Of a stretch of DNA of 21,812 bases, positions 21,673 to 21,812 are shown piece by piece. The notes under the pieces were generated by a model. The model did not search any database, was not told the origin of the DNA, and saw nothing but the letters and a program-made list of their open reading frames with translations. The stretch is from a virus, in IMG/VR virus record IMGVR_UViG_3300032607_000978, positions 1 to 21,812 of that record, one strand, 5' to 3'. The position numbers and the translations under genes are program-made. Each line of letters starts with the position of its first letter. Position 1 is the first letter of the stretch.

Positions 21673-21812
21673 TTAACTCCTTCGCACTATTTCCTGTTCA
21701 ATCTTTTCGAGCTCCTTCTTTGCTTCGATCATCCGCTTCTTCCAAACGGTACGGTCGTTATACATATTCTCCATCAACGTAGGAAGGAACCCAACCTTAT
21801 TCTTAGTGAACA
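21673..21812 (-). CDS. 43: DNA polymerase gp43, upstream fragment (5' end outside window)
   Basis: The frame enters from the window edge and ends at TAA 21675-21673. The 45 residues seen include FTKNKVGFLPTLMENMYNDR and TVWKKRMIEAKKELEKIEQE. This is the first fingers helix of family B polymerases, with Lys/Arg residues that contact the incoming nucleotide. The stop falls in the variable loop at the fingers tip. The N-terminal and exonuclease domains would be upstream, beyond the window. A split into gp43A and gp43B is reported for some T4-related Aeromonas phages, so a real split here is possible. Confidence 0.88.
   Translation of the reverse strand, partial: FTKNKVGFLPTLMENMYNDRTVWKKRMIEAKKELEKIEQEIVRRS

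Noticed and set aside
20549-21812. A group I intron or intein interrupting gp43
   Set aside because: The polymerase segments on each side are separated by only one stop codon or five bases, too little for either element.
1-21812. tRNA or rRNA genes
   Set aside because: No cloverleaf or rRNA-like stretch was found by eye; the rRNA-like 15 bases near 10630 are far too short.

Overview
This window looks like part of the genome of a T4-like myovirus, most likely a marine one (cyanophage or pelagiphage type). UvsX recombinase, gp41 helicase and gp43 polymerase occur together with an FkbM methyltransferase, a DUF6267-type protein, a nucleotidyltransferase and long Lys/Ala-rich structural proteins familiar from marine T4-like phages. 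All supported genes lie on the minus strand, packed with 1-40 base overlaps, many as TAATG or ATGA. Transcription therefore runs from the high to the low end of the window. The host assignment is an inference.

Replication and protease block (21812 down to 14172). The window opens inside DNA polymerase gene 43, which reads here in three pieces: a stop codon at the fingers tip and a 5-base insertion in conserved motif B. Next come a small conserved protein, a membrane/coiled-coil protein and uvsX. uvsX is fractured: its N-terminal half ends in an N-intein, a free-standing GIY-YIG endonuclease with its own T4-type late promoter follows, then the C-intein fused to the C-terminal half. After this come the gp41 helicase, a small membrane protein, a SprT-like metallopeptidase, a secreted HExxH protein and a ClpP-like serine protease. 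A strong hairpin terminator closes the block.

Late block (14126 down to 1). A perfect late promoter (TATAAATA) precedes a run of genes whose products begin with about ten residues resembling the T4 capsid-targeting sequence and an (L/I)-x-E protease site: a 330-aa protein, a DUF6267 protein with ligase-type nucleotidyltransferase motifs, and an NMNAT-like nucleotidyltransferase. An FkbM methyltransferase follows. A second late promoter starts a run of basic, probably head-associated proteins (418, 88, 651 and 800 aa), interrupted by a second GIY-YIG endonuclease. The 800-aa frame contains an internal start with a strong ribosome binding site and another capsid-targeting-like N-terminus. The run ends in small virion proteins, an i-spanin/o-spanin pair, a secreted staphylococcal-type nuclease, a BppU-like protein and a collagen-like fibre protein cut by the window edge.

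No rRNA, tRNA, CRISPR array or insertion sequence was recognised. The gaps over about 30 bases without a gene (3892-3927, 10613-10669, 14095-14171 and 18403-18437) mainly hold late promoters and the one terminator.
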